In this document: in pieces, positions 49,911 to 57,828 of the stretch | Layout of the letters: the number at the start of each line of letters is the position of its first letter | How positions within the stretch are numbered: the stretch's first letter is position 1 | Source: Acidobacteriota bacterium | Lineage (GTDB): Bacteria; Acidobacteriota; Terriglobia; Terriglobales; Acidobacteriaceae | NCBI GenBank assembly: GCA_021781795.1 | Contig: JAJXWA010000001.1 | Coordinates: 620,001 to 684,000 of the forward strand | Reading direction: 5' to 3' | Length of the DNA stretch: 64,000 nucleotides | The notes under the pieces: model-generated | Told to the model about the DNA's origin: nothing | The model's input: only the letters and a program-made list of their open reading frames with translations | Databases searched by the model: none | Position numbers and translations under genes: made by a program

Positions 49911-50702
49911 ATGCGCATCTCCATCAATCTCGCAACCCGGCCCTTTGCCGATCTCGGCCCGGTTCTGCGGCGGCTCCGCATTGCCATGGCGGTGCTCGCC
50001 TTCATCGCCATTCTGCTGGGGATTGGCACGCACGCGATCCAGCACGAGGCAGACCTTGCCCGCGCGAGGGATCATGCGCTCGACGCGCGCATCGCGCGCA
50101 TCAACAAAGAGCGCCAGGACTCGTTGGCGATGATGCGGCAGCCGGAGAATGCGAAGGTGCTGGCACAGGCCGGCCGCCTGAATCAGCTCTTTGACGAAAA
50201 GGCCTTCTCTTGGACGCTGGCGATGGAAGACCTTGAAACAGTCATGCCCGGCGGCATCCAGGTCACCACGCTTGAGCCGAATCGCGCACCGGACGGCGTG
50301 ATTACGCTGAAGCTGCGCGTGACCGGCCCCCGCGACCGGGCGATTGAAATGGTGCAGAACCTCGAACACTCCCGCCACTTCTCTGCCCCGCGCATTGTGG
50401 GCGAGAGCGCCGAAGCCACGGGCGGACCGACGGGCCGCGTGCAGCCTGTCAGCGCGTCCGGCCTGGTCAGCTTCGACGTGCTGGCCGAGTACATTCCCCC
50501 GTTTGAGAAGCAAGGGACGGGTAAGAACGCGCAAGCCGCAGGCAAATCCAGCAAATCGCGTGGCTCCACGGCGCAGCCATCGAGCACGGCGGAATCTTCC
50601 GACGCATCCGCACCAGTGGACACCGGGAAAATGCACACGCCGTATCTCGAGATGCCTCGCCCGAAGGCTCCCGCACAGACCTACAAGGGGGTCGCGCAAT
50701 GA
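49911..50702 (+). CDS. pilN: PilN-like inner-membrane assembly protein
   Basis: Bitopic protein that pairs with PilO and recruits PilM through its short cytoplasmic tail. The tail carries INLATRPF (residues about 5-12), the PilN hallmark that binds PilM. One membrane helix follows (about 22-42), then a coiled-coil-prone segment (about 45-85) and a ferredoxin-like periplasmic domain (SWTLAMEDLETVMPGGIQVTTLEP...TLKLRVTGPRDRAIEMVQNLEHS). The final 80 residues are a low-complexity Ser/Gly/Pro tail, making it 263 residues where 180-200 is usual. The stop overlaps pilO by 4 nt. Confidence 0.88.
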   Translation: MRISINLATRPFADLGPVLRRLRIAMAVLAFIAILLGIGTHAIQHEADLARARDHALDARIARINKERQDSLAMMRQPENAKVLAQAGRLNQLFDEKAFSWTLAMEDLETVMPGGIQVTTLEPNRAPDGVITLKLRVTGPRDRAIEMVQNLEHSRHFSAPRIVGESAEATGGPTGRVQPVSASGLVSFDVLAEYIPPFEKQGTGKNAQAAGKSSKSRGSTAQPSSTAESSDASAPVDTGKMHTPYLEMPRPKAPAQTYKGVAQ

Positions 50703-51343
50703 AGAATCCATCGGCTGGCCAATGGCGTGAGTGGCTGCGCTCCCCCGTGACGCTGCACGTGGTCGGCGTGGTGCTGCTGAGCGTTGCAGTCCTCTACCTC
50801 GGCGTCCGGCTGGGCGTGGACTGGTCGGCGACGGACAGCAATGCGAGCCACGAGCTCGAAAGCAAGCAGATGGATCTGAAAGCTCTAACGCTGCAGACCA
50901 GCGCCTTGCGCGGGCTGGACAAGAAGGTGAACGCCTCGCGCGCCCAAATTGCATCGTTCTACGCCGACAGAATCCCTTCGCGATATTCCGCGATTGCGAC
51001 GCGCATCGGAGAGTTGCAGGTGGCTTCCGGCGTGCAGTTGTCGCGTGTGCAGTACGCGCAGGGGCCTCCGGGAACCGACCTCACAGAGATTACGATGGAC
51101 GCGGGCATCAGCGGCGCCTATCCGCAGATTATGCGCTTCGTGAACGGCCTCGAACGGGATAAGACGTTCTTTGTCATTCGCGCCATGGCGCTCACCGGAC
51201 AGCAAGGTGGCCTGGTCAACCTGCGGCTGCGCTTCTCCACCTGGATGCGCGCTGCCGATGCGGCCAGCAGCGGCATCGCCACCCCGCAGGAAAAACAAAC
51301 GCAGGACAGCGCCCCTGCCGCGCCCCATCAGGAGGGAGAGTAG
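50699..51343 (+). CDS. pilO: PilO-like inner-membrane assembly protein
   Basis: Partner of PilN in the alignment complex. The 214 residues have a cytoplasmic start, one membrane helix (about 16-38: [23 protein letters not shown]), a heptad-like coiled coil ([28 protein letters not shown]) and a periplasmic domain with [24 protein letters not shown] and [22 protein letters not shown]. The [13 protein letters not shown] segment is the usual PilO signature. The gene overlaps pilN by 4 nt and is followed 2 nt later by the PilP-like gene. A short glutamine/alanine tail ends the protein. Confidence 0.85.
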   Translation: MKNPSAGQWREWLRSPVTLHVVGVVLLSVAVLYLGVRLGVDWSATDSNASHELESKQMDLKALTLQTSALRGLDKKVNASRAQIASFYADRIPSRYSAIATRIGELQVASGVQLSRVQYAQGPPGTDLTEITMDAGISGAYPQIMRFVNGLERDKTFFVIRAMALTGQQGGLVNLRLRFSTWMRAADAASSGIATPQEKQTQDSAPAAPHQEGE

Positions 51344-51345
51344 CC

Positions 51346-51945
51346 ATGGCCCTCAAACTGGGAACGGAGAATAAGCGCCAGGTTTACTTGCTCGGCGGGC
51401 TTGCTGTCATCATTCTGGCGCTGGGCGCGTGGGAACTATGGGACACCTTCGGCGGCAGTCCTTCTCCGGCGCCGGTCGCCTTGACTGCTCCGAAGGGCGC
51501 TCGCGAAGCAACTGCGGGTGCAGCCGGACCCGCGGCGCAGAAGCTCACCAATAGCGGCTTAGACCCGACCCTGCACCTAGAAAAGCTGGCCCTGAGTGAA
51601 GATGTAAGCTACACGGGCACCGGCCGCAATATCTTTTCCGCGGACTCGGCCCCCGTTGCAATTGAACAGCCGGTCAAGACCGCGAGAGCCAAGGCGCAAC
51701 CGGCAGTCTACACTCCGCCGCCGCCACCGCGTCCTCCGGCGATCGACCTGAAGTTCTTCGGATACAGCCAGGCACAGGACAAGTCTTTGAAGGCATTCCT
51801 GGTGCATGGAGACGACATCTTCATCGCGAGGACGGGCGACGTCGTCGATCACCGGTACAAAGTGGGGCAGATTCTTCCCGGCAGCGTGCAGATTACGGAT
51901 CTGGGCTACAACAACACGCAGACACTGCCCTTGCAGGCCAATTGA
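51346..51945 (+). CDS. PilP/GspC-like periplasmic linker protein
   Basis: Bitopic protein of 199 residues: one N-terminal membrane helix (about 11-30, [20 protein letters not shown]), a Pro/Ala-rich linker, and a C-terminal domain ([51 protein letters not shown]) that matches the HR beta-sandwich of PilP/GspC, which contacts the secretin. PilP is usually a lipoprotein; here it has a signal anchor like GspC. The position after pilO is where pilP belongs. No secretin gene is present downstream. The assignment is by position and pattern; sequence identity is low. Confidence 0.7.
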   Translation: MALKLGTENKRQVYLLGGLAVIILALGAWELWDTFGGSPSPAPVALTAPKGAREATAGAAGPAAQKLTNSGLDPTLHLEKLALSEDVSYTGTGRNIFSADSAPVAIEQPVKTARAKAQPAVYTPPPPPRPPAIDLKFFGYSQAQDKSLKAFLVHGDDIFIARTGDVVDHRYKVGQILPGSVQITDLGYNNTQTLPLQAN

Positions 51946-51982
51946 CAAAGGAACGGAACTACCCGTTCACACTGGAAACCTC

Positions 51983-52969
51983 ATGAAGCGCGTTTCTCAG
52001 ACCGGCAATCGCTCCTCCAACTCAGAGGACGGATACATGCTGGTGGCTGTGATTTTCATGCTGGCCATCGTGCTGCTGACGCTTGCAGTCGCCGTTCCGC
52101 GCGTGCGAGAAGACCTGCAGCGCGAGCGCGACCTTGAGACCATGCATCGGGGACAACAGTACATCCGCGCGATTCAGCTGTATTACAGAAAATTCGGTTC
52201 CTACCCGCCGAACATAGATGCGTTGGTCAAGAGCAACGAGATTCGCTTCCTGCGCAAACGGTATATCGACCCCGTGACCGGTAAGGATGACTGGAAGCCT
52301 GTTCCCGTAGGCCAGAACAAGACTCCCATCATGGGCTTCTTTGGGCAGCCGCTGGCAGGCGCCGGATCCCCGATTGGCGGCGTTGGACCCGGTGGAGTCG
52401 CGGGGGCTACGCCTGCCTCCAGCGCATTTGGCTCGACAGACACGTCCGGATCGGGTTTCGGCGCTTCGAGCTTTGGCTCTTCGGGAACGGCGAGCGGGTC
52501 CGCAGGCGGCACAACGGGCGGTCTCTCAGGCGGCTCGGGGTTCAGCCTAGGGTCGGGCATTGGCTCATCCAGTAGCTCTGCTACACCCGGCGCTACCACA
52601 CCGGGCGGAACGGCTTCCCCCACGGGGAGTAGCGCACCGGGTGGACAGACTTTTGGAGGACTGGGGCTGATGGGCGTTTCGCCGGCCAGCCCGAAGCAGT
52701 CTGTCTACGTGTACAAGAAAAAGAATCACTATAACGAGTGGGAGTTTCTCTATAGCCCGCTGATGGATCAGCAGACACAAGGCAATACCGGGGCGATCGG
52801 CCAGCCGGCTGCAGGCCTTGCAGGCGGAACCGGAACGTCCATGACTGGTTCGCCCACCGGCGGCGGATTCAGTCTCGGCTCGGGTTTCGGGAGTTCGACC
52901 CCGGGCACGGGACCGACCGGCAGCGGGACTCCTACGGCTCCAACTCCGCAGCCAACGCCCACACCATAA
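51983..52969 (+). CDS. GspG/PilA-like pseudopilin with glycine/serine-rich extensions
   Basis: Pseudopilin of 328 residues, probably the structural or minor subunit of the operon. The start at 51983 gives a basic leader ending at Gly17 with the cleavage-like sequence EDGYMLVAVIFML; the hydrophobic helix runs to about 40. The +5 residue is Ala, not Glu, which is usual only in minor pseudopilins of the GspK type. Then follows the GspG-like domain (YIRAIQLYYRKFGSYPPNI, ..FLRKRYIDPVTGKDDWK). From about 125 to 260 and again near the C-terminus the chain is almost only Gly, Ser, Thr, Ala and Pro, with an SGFSLGSGIGSSS-like unit repeated (GGGFSLGSGFGSS). A conserved-looking segment (VYVYKKKNHYNEWEFLYSP) lies between. 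Function of the low-complexity parts is unknown. Confidence 0.75.
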   Translation: MKRVSQTGNRSSNSEDGYMLVAVIFMLAIVLLTLAVAVPRVREDLQRERDLETMHRGQQYIRAIQLYYRKFGSYPPNIDALVKSNEIRFLRKRYIDPVTGKDDWKPVPVGQNKTPIMGFFGQPLAGAGSPIGGVGPGGVAGATPASSAFGSTDTSGSGFGASSFGSSGTASGSAGGTTGGLSGGSGFSLGSGIGSSSSSATPGATTPGGTASPTGSSAPGGQTFGGLGLMGVSPASPKQSVYVYKKKNHYNEWEFLYSPLMDQQTQGNTGAIGQPAAGLAGGTGTSMTGSPTGGGFSLGSGFGSSTPGTGPTGSGTPTAPTPQPTPTP

Positions 52970-53028
52970 CGGTCTCGACAGCCAGCGTCGGCACCACCAT
53001 CGGCGCGCCGCTTTCCTGAAAACAGCAA

Positions 53029-53054
53029 GCCCGCGCCTCCTGCGAAGCGCGGGC
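53029..53054. terminator. Hairpin after the pilus operon
   Basis: GCCCGCGC (53029-53036) and GCGCGGGC (53047-53054) pair perfectly over 8 bp with a 10-nt loop, between the pseudopilin stop (+) and the ErpA-like gene (-) with which it converges. It can end either transcript. Confidence 0.5.
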
Positions 53055-53135
53055 ATCTGACAAATCTCTCAAATCTCTGTTGCACGTTCGGCAAGGACCG
53101 GCCTTGGGGCCGCAGCCTTACACGTTGACCGCCAC

Positions 53136-53507
53136 TTAAACGTTGAACGAGGAACCGCACCCGCAGGTCGACTTGACCTGTGGATTGTCGAACTTGAAGC
53201 CGGCGGCTTCCAGCGTCTCCACGTAATCGACGGTGCAGCCGTTCAAATACATCAACGACGTGGCGTCAACAAACACTTTGAGGTCATCAAAGCTGAAAAC
53301 CTTGTCCATCATGCCGCTCTGGTTCTCGAAGGCCATCGAGTACTGGAAGCCCGAGCAGCCTCCCCCGACCACGCCAATGCGCAGACCTGCAGGAAGCGGA
53401 TCCTGGGTGGCCATAATCTCGCGAACCTTGGCAATGGCCTGGGCGGTCAGCGTCAATGGAGCCTTCTGGGCGGTTTCCTGAGCGGGTGCGATGGTGGTGG
53501 TGGACAT
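53136..53507 (-). CDS. erpA: Iron-sulfur cluster insertion protein (ErpA/IscA family)
   Basis: A-type carrier that delivers Fe-S clusters to apo-proteins. The 123-residue HesB-like protein shows the conserved GLRIGVVGGGCSGFQYSMAFE with the first Cys, and the C-terminal STCGCGSSF with the second and third cluster cysteines. An N-terminal Thr/Ala/Gln-rich tail is lineage-specific. The start is supported by CCGGAGAAACT before the ATG and by a promoter upstream. Among the A-type proteins (IscA, SufA, ErpA) the exact class cannot be decided from sequence alone; absence of isc/suf neighbours favours the stand-alone ErpA type. Confidence 0.88.
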   Translation of the reverse strand: MSTTTIAPAQETAQKAPLTLTAQAIAKVREIMATQDPLPAGLRIGVVGGGCSGFQYSMAFENQSGMMDKVFSFDDLKVFVDATSLMYLNGCTVDYVETLEAAGFKFDNPQVKSTCGCGSSFNV

Positions 53508-53863
53508 AGTTTCTCCGGAATTTGAAATTGCGTGCCGCTACGCTAACTTTACTGCGGGTGAGGCCGCGATTCAAGACCTCAGACGGCCTTCATACCGTTG
53601 GATGCAACCAATTGGCGAAAGTCGCGAGATTTGGCTCATCCGAAGGCTCTAAAGCCGTTGGCTGCCACATCAGGCCAACCGTCCGGCACGGAGAAACGCC
53701 GAAGGTGTTTCCCAACTGATTTCATCGTATGTGATTTTTGTCACCCCAGCACGGGTCGTTCCGGGCTATGATGGTCAGCCGTAAGGCCCCTTGACTGGCG
53801 AGACCGCTGATTCTGACGGCCGGCGCGTTGGAGGGACCAGACAACCATTCGGAGGTGAGGTTT
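53508..53863. other. Divergent intergenic region, no gene seen
   Basis: About 356 nt between the ErpA-like gene and a small membrane-protein gene. Apart from the erpA promoter, it has a TATGAT hexamer at about 53767 on the plus strand without a matching -35, and no open frame with a good start. Confidence 0.5.
53546..53574 (-). promoter_or_regulatory. Sigma-70-type promoter of the ErpA-like gene
   Basis: Minus strand: TTGAAT (53569-53574), a 17-nt spacer, TAAAGT (53546-53551). The predicted start near 53539 gives a leader of about 32 nt, enough for the GGAGA ribosome site. Confidence 0.5.
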
Positions 53864-54136
53864 ATGACATTCGTGCCCGTGATGTGGTCGGTCTGGGTAG
53901 TTCTTGTGGTCATCATGGCTGGCCTTTACGTTTACCGCTCGAGCCTGACGAAAGACGAAGAGGACCAGATCTTCCTCGACGACTCGTTTGATCACGAGCG
54001 GAGCGCCCAGGCAGCAATCGTGGCGAAAGTGAACAAGATTCAGCCGTACGTTCGCGTTTCGCTCTGGCTGGTCGGCATTGCAACCGTGTTTGTGATTGGC
54101 TACTACCTGCTGGATTTCTTCAACCAGTTCAAATAG
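53864..54136 (+). CDS. Small two-helix membrane protein of unknown function
   Basis: A 90-residue protein starting at the ATG at 53864, which has the strong ribosome site GGAGGTGAGG. Two membrane helices span about 5-25 (VMWSVWVVLVVIMAGLYVYR) and 63-85 (LWLVGIATVFVIGYYLLDFF), separated by an acidic then basic cytoplasmic-looking loop (TKDEEDQIFLDDSFDHERSAQAA). I do not recognise a family. The neighbours are ErpA (divergent) and a VWFA protein (convergent). The tight coding architecture and the ribosome site support a real gene. Confidence 0.7.
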   Translation: MTFVPVMWSVWVVLVVIMAGLYVYRSSLTKDEEDQIFLDDSFDHERSAQAAIVAKVNKIQPYVRVSLWLVGIATVFVIGYYLLDFFNQFK

Positions 54137-54144
54137 CTTCGAAC

Positions 54145-54171
54145 GAAGGCCGCGGTCCTCGTGCAGCCTTC
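54145..54171. other. Weak hairpin between convergent genes
   Basis: GAAGGC (54145-54150) and GCCTTC (54166-54171) form a 6-bp stem with a 15-nt loop that is itself partly paired, followed by ATCTTTG. Candidate terminator for the small membrane-protein gene. Confidence 0.3.
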
Positions 54172-54204
54172 ATCTTTGCCTTGATTCTCCGGCGGAGGGG
54201 CTCG

Positions 54205-55410
54205 CTACTCGACTTCCTGGCGGGCCCTGTAGCCGTCACGCGCGATAATCTCGTACTTCAGCGGCTTGTGCTTCTCATCCTGCATACGCAGCGGATGCCC
54301 CTCGTCATCGACCAGCTCCACGTGAATCTTGCGGTAGGTTCCATCCTGCTTGGCATCGGTTGGCCTGTAGACCAGCTCATATTTTGAACGGATTGCCTGG
54401 TTAATCGCCGTGAAGTCGTCCGGTAGTTCGCCGATGAACCGCGGCTCAAACCACATACCACCGGTCATCTTGGCAAAGGTGCGCATCTGGTTGTCTGCCT
54501 GCAGGTAGTCCAGGTCTCTGAGTTCCTGGCGGAAGCCCGGTCCGCCCTCCGTCATGGCGCGAATAGCGCCGCCGGTCGAGATGGTGAAGATGGTGATGTC
54601 CGGGGTGTTCTTGACCTTCTGCAAAATCTGATCCAGGGTGATTCTCGAAAAAGTGTCACGCCCCGATGCGATGAGGACGATGTACTTGTGGCCGTCAATC
54701 CGGCTCAGTCGATCCTCGGCCTCGGCGAGAGCATCGAAGAGGTTGCGCTCATCAAAGCCCGGGATGATGAGCGAATTGATGGCGTTGAAGATCTGGCGCT
54801 TGTCCTGCGTGAAGTCAGTCACAACCTTCGGGCGCAGGTCGAAGGTCATGAGCGCCACGTAGTCCTGCGGGCGCAGCGATTGCGCGAAGGCCCAGGCAGC
54901 GTTCTGCATGTCATAGACGAACCAGTAGTTCGTTGCAGCAAACTCCACCAGCATCAGGGCGGTGATGGGCGCTTCGACGCGCTTGAAGCCGATCACCTGC
55001 TGCTGAACGCCATTCTCGTAGACGCGGAAGTTGGTGGGCTTGAGTCCGGGGATGAATTGGCCCGTCTTTTCAAGAAGGACACCGACATCGACGGTCACTT
55101 CCGGCACATCGACGTGCAGCGAGTAGTTGCTCAGTCCCGGCGGGTTGACGACCTTGGGCTCAGCCGGCGCGGGTGGAGGTGGAGCCTCCGCCGGCTTGCT
55201 CTTTTTGGGAACAGCAATCACACCGGTGTCACCCGTTGGACCTCCCGCCTCCGGGCCAGCCTGGTCGGAAGGTTGCTGCGAAGCCGGGGATTGGCCTGTG
55301 TTCGAGTTCTGCGCGCAAAGCCCCGGCGCACAGGCGATAACGGCGGCGAAGGAAATAGTGAGTACAAGGGGACGGCGGAATGTGAAAAGAGACGGGCGCA
55401 TGGGGACCAT
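54205..55410 (-). CDS. VWFA-related exported protein (second copy)
   Basis: Exported 401-residue protein of the same VWFA-related family as the one at 41528. The ATG at 55410 is preferred, with GAGGTTGCT just upstream; a second ATG lies three codons later. A signal peptide (ISFAAVIACAPGLCAQ) is followed by a Pro/Ser/Gly-rich linker (about 40-85), a beta-rich family module (VTVDVGVLLEKTGQFIPGLKPTNFRVYENGVQQQ), and the A domain with DLRPKVVTDF, FDALAEAEDRL and ASGRDTFSRI. The expected MIDAS DxSxS is not evident: the corresponding strand ends in MLVEFAATN. So metal-dependent ligand binding may be lost. Role unknown. Confidence 0.82.
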   Translation of the reverse strand: MVPMRPSLFTFRRPLVLTISFAAVIACAPGLCAQNSNTGQSPASQQPSDQAGPEAGGPTGDTGVIAVPKKSKPAEAPPPPAPAEPKVVNPPGLSNYSLHVDVPEVTVDVGVLLEKTGQFIPGLKPTNFRVYENGVQQQVIGFKRVEAPITALMLVEFAATNYWFVYDMQNAAWAFAQSLRPQDYVALMTFDLRPKVVTDFTQDKRQIFNAINSLIIPGFDERNLFDALAEAEDRLSRIDGHKYIVLIASGRDTFSRITLDQILQKVKNTPDITIFTISTGGAIRAMTEGGPGFRQELRDLDYLQADNQMRTFAKMTGGMWFEPRFIGELPDDFTAINQAIRSKYELVYRPTDAKQDGTYRKIHVELVDDEGHPLRMQDEKHKPLKYEIIARDGYRARQEVE

Positions 55411-55559
55411 AGCAACCTCAGTGCTGAAAACCAGCATACGAGATCAACCGGACAGACCGGCAACTGCGCCTCTTTGGGAGTGAAACAGCCCCCGAAAGTA
55501 AAGAGGCTTGCCGCGACGCACATCGGGTCGGCCGCGCCTCCGGTTGTACTCTTATAGAC

Positions 55560-57407
55560 GTGAAATCGAGATCAAAGGAAGTCTGGCGGGGAGTCGGGCG
55601 GGCAGCGACGGCAGCGATTTTTCTATGGGGAGCGGTCTCGTGCGCATCGTTGACCGCGCAGGAGGCAGCAAGCGCCCCAGCTACTCCACCGCCCTCGACG
55701 GGGGGCTTCTATCCACTCAGCCAGGTGCATCGGGGCGTGATGGGCACGGCGTGGACGGTCTTTGAGGGAGCAAAGCCCGAGCCGATGCAGGTGGAGATTC
55801 TGGGCGTGCTGCGCGGCGCGCGCGGACCGGGGCACGACATGATTCTCGCTCGTCTCCACGGGGCCAAGCCGGAGTTTACGGGCGTTGTGGCCGGGATGAG
55901 CGGGAGCCCGGTGTATGTGGGCGACAAGCTGCTTGGTTCGCTCTCGTATCGCATCGGCCAGTTCAGCAAAGAGCCCATCGCCGGAATTACGCCGATTGAG
56001 CAGATGCTGGAGGTGCGCGACCTGCCGATTGCCGAAAGCTCGCGCCTGGCAGCCGCACCGGGCAAGCCGGCCGCAGGCGCGGGTGAGGGCATGACCTTTC
56101 AGGCGATGGAGACACCGCTGGTGATGAGCGGATTCCGCCCGGAGGCGATTGCGCTGTGGCAGAAGCAACTGGCCGGAACGGGCCTGGAGACGGTCGCGGC
56201 GGGCGGGTCGAGCGGGACGTCCGAGGCCTCGCCGAGTCTGGACCGCGCGGCGCAAGCCGCCATTGAGCCGGGCAGCGCCGTCAGCGCCCAACTGGTGCGC
56301 GGAGACCTTGAAATCTCGGCCACCTGCACGGTGACCTACGTGGACCCGAAGCAGTTGCTGGCCTGCGGGCACCCGATTCTGCAGGCCGGACCGGTCTCAC
56401 TGCCGATGACGACGGCGGAGGTGGTGGCGACGCTTGCCTCTCCGCTAAATGCCTTCAAGATCGTCAACACTGGCGCGACGATCGGCGCATTTACACAGGA
56501 TCGCGACGCGGCGATTCGCGGGGTCTTTGGAGCGGAGGCGAAGATGATTCCGGTCCACCTGACGCTGCACAGCGGCTCGACGGCGCGGACGCTGCGCTTT
56601 GAGGTGCTCGATCTGCCGTCGCTGACGCCCCAGGCGGTGATGGTGTCTGTGTACAACTCCCTGCTGCAGACCAACACCAGCACGGCTGACACGAGCTACC
56701 ACGTGACGGGCGGCATCCGCATCGCCGGGCATGATGCTGCGCCGATTGACCTGTGGGCACCGGCAGGAGAGAGCGCGCCGGCCCAGTTGCTGGCGGCGAT
56801 GCAGACCGGGCAGGAGTTCGCGAGCTTCTACTCGAACGGAACCCGCAGAGGCGCTATGCAGGGGATTGATCTGGATGTGGAGGCGATTCCGCGCAATGTG
56901 CAGGTGGATATTGAATCGGCACGGATGATTTCGGCGGATTCAGTCCATGCGGGCGACACGGTCTCAGTGGAGGTGACGCTGCGGCCGTGGCAGCAGCCGG
57001 CGCGGAATCTCCGGATTCCCATTCAACTGCCTGCCAGCCTTGCATCTGGAAACTACAGGCTTCTGGTCAGCGATGGAGCGACGCTGGATCGCGCGCTGAA
57101 TCCGCCGCAGTTTGGGCGCGAGGCAAACGACCTCGACGCGGAACTGGCGCGCGCCCGGCAGATGCATCGCGCCGATCGCGTCTACGTGAGCCTGCTGACG
57201 CCGGAGGCGCAGGCGGAGCTGGAGGGACACACGCTGACCGGAATGCCGCTGACGATGGCGAATGCGCTGGAGCCTTTGCGCGCCGTGCAGGATGCGAGTT
57301 TGAACGGCGAATCGGTGACGGTGGCGGGCGACGCGCCTGCGGGCGGCGCGCTCTCGGGCTTTCGCATCCTGTCGGTCCACGTGGAATCGGGCGGCGGGCT
57401 GAAGTGA
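55560..57407 (+). CDS. Peptidase S55 (SpoIVB-like) domain protein
   Basis: Exported 615-residue putative serine peptidase (signal segment about 10-34). The catalytic-type motif GVVAGMSGSPVYVGDKL lies at about 108-124, so Ser114 is the likely nucleophile; SYRIGQFSKEPIAGITPIEQML follows. A GHPIL motif with His271 (LLACGHPI) comes 157 residues later. In Bacillus SpoIVB the order is His first, Ser second, so this family appears permuted. The third part (about 300-400) contains IGAFTQDRDAAIRGVFG, also S55-like. The C-terminal 200 residues are beta-rich and of unknown role. Starts at a GTG. No PDZ domain is present. There is no sporulation context; substrate unknown. Confidence 0.75.
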   Translation: MKSRSKEVWRGVGRAATAAIFLWGAVSCASLTAQEAASAPATPPPSTGGFYPLSQVHRGVMGTAWTVFEGAKPEPMQVEILGVLRGARGPGHDMILARLHGAKPEFTGVVAGMSGSPVYVGDKLLGSLSYRIGQFSKEPIAGITPIEQMLEVRDLPIAESSRLAAAPGKPAAGAGEGMTFQAMETPLVMSGFRPEAIALWQKQLAGTGLETVAAGGSSGTSEASPSLDRAAQAAIEPGSAVSAQLVRGDLEISATCTVTYVDPKQLLACGHPILQAGPVSLPMTTAEVVATLASPLNAFKIVNTGATIGAFTQDRDAAIRGVFGAEAKMIPVHLTLHSGSTARTLRFEVLDLPSLTPQAVMVSVYNSLLQTNTSTADTSYHVTGGIRIAGHDAAPIDLWAPAGESAPAQLLAAMQTGQEFASFYSNGTRRGAMQGIDLDVEAIPRNVQVDIESARMISADSVHAGDTVSVEVTLRPWQQPARNLRIPIQLPASLASGNYRLLVSDGATLDRALNPPQFGREANDLDAELARARQMHRADRVYVSLLTPEAQAELEGHTLTGMPLTMANALEPLRAVQDASLNGESVTVAGDAPAGGALSGFRILSVHVESGGGLK

Positions 57408-57447
57408 TCGCGGCGGGCGGCGCTGACTTGGGAGATCGGGGATTGGG

Positions 57448-57828
57448 ATGACAGGCGTTCGCATGGACAAGTGGCTTTGGGCGGCGCGTTTCTTCAAGAC
57501 ACGCGCTCTGGCCGCACGTGCCTGCGATCTGGGACGGATTCGCGTGGGAGAGATCGAGGCGAAACCGGCGCGCGAGGTTCGCATAGGCGACATGCTGAGC
57601 GTGCGCAACGAAGGCGGCGTATTCGAGATTGAAGTGCTGGCGCTGAGCGAGATGCGCGGGCCAGCAGCCGTGGCGCAGATGCTCTACCGCGAGACGGACG
57701 AGAGCAAGGCTGCCCGCACGAAGCTGAGCGAGGAGCGCAAGGCGATGCAGCAGTATGCCCCGCTGCCTGAACGCCGGCCGACGAAGCGCGACCGCAGACG
57801 CATTATTCAGTTCCGCGGGAGCGCGTGA
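57448..57828 (+). CDS. hslR: S4-domain RNA-binding protein (HslR/Hsp15-like)
   Basis: Small RNA-binding protein of 126 residues with an S4 domain at the N-terminus (RMDKWLWAARFFKTRALAARAC, LGRIRVG and VRIGDMLSVRNE). Hsp15 binds stalled 50S subunits carrying nascent chains in E. coli and helps recycle them. The C-terminal part is basic (ERKAMQQYAPLPERRPTKRDRRRII), as in HslR. The start is the first of two nearby ATGs (57448, alternative 57463). The gene is translated ahead of the beta-propeller gene, which overlaps its stop by 4 nt. Confidence 0.85.
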   Translation: MTGVRMDKWLWAARFFKTRALAARACDLGRIRVGEIEAKPAREVRIGDMLSVRNEGGVFEIEVLALSEMRGPAAVAQMLYRETDESKAARTKLSEERKAMQQYAPLPERRPTKRDRRRIIQFRGSA

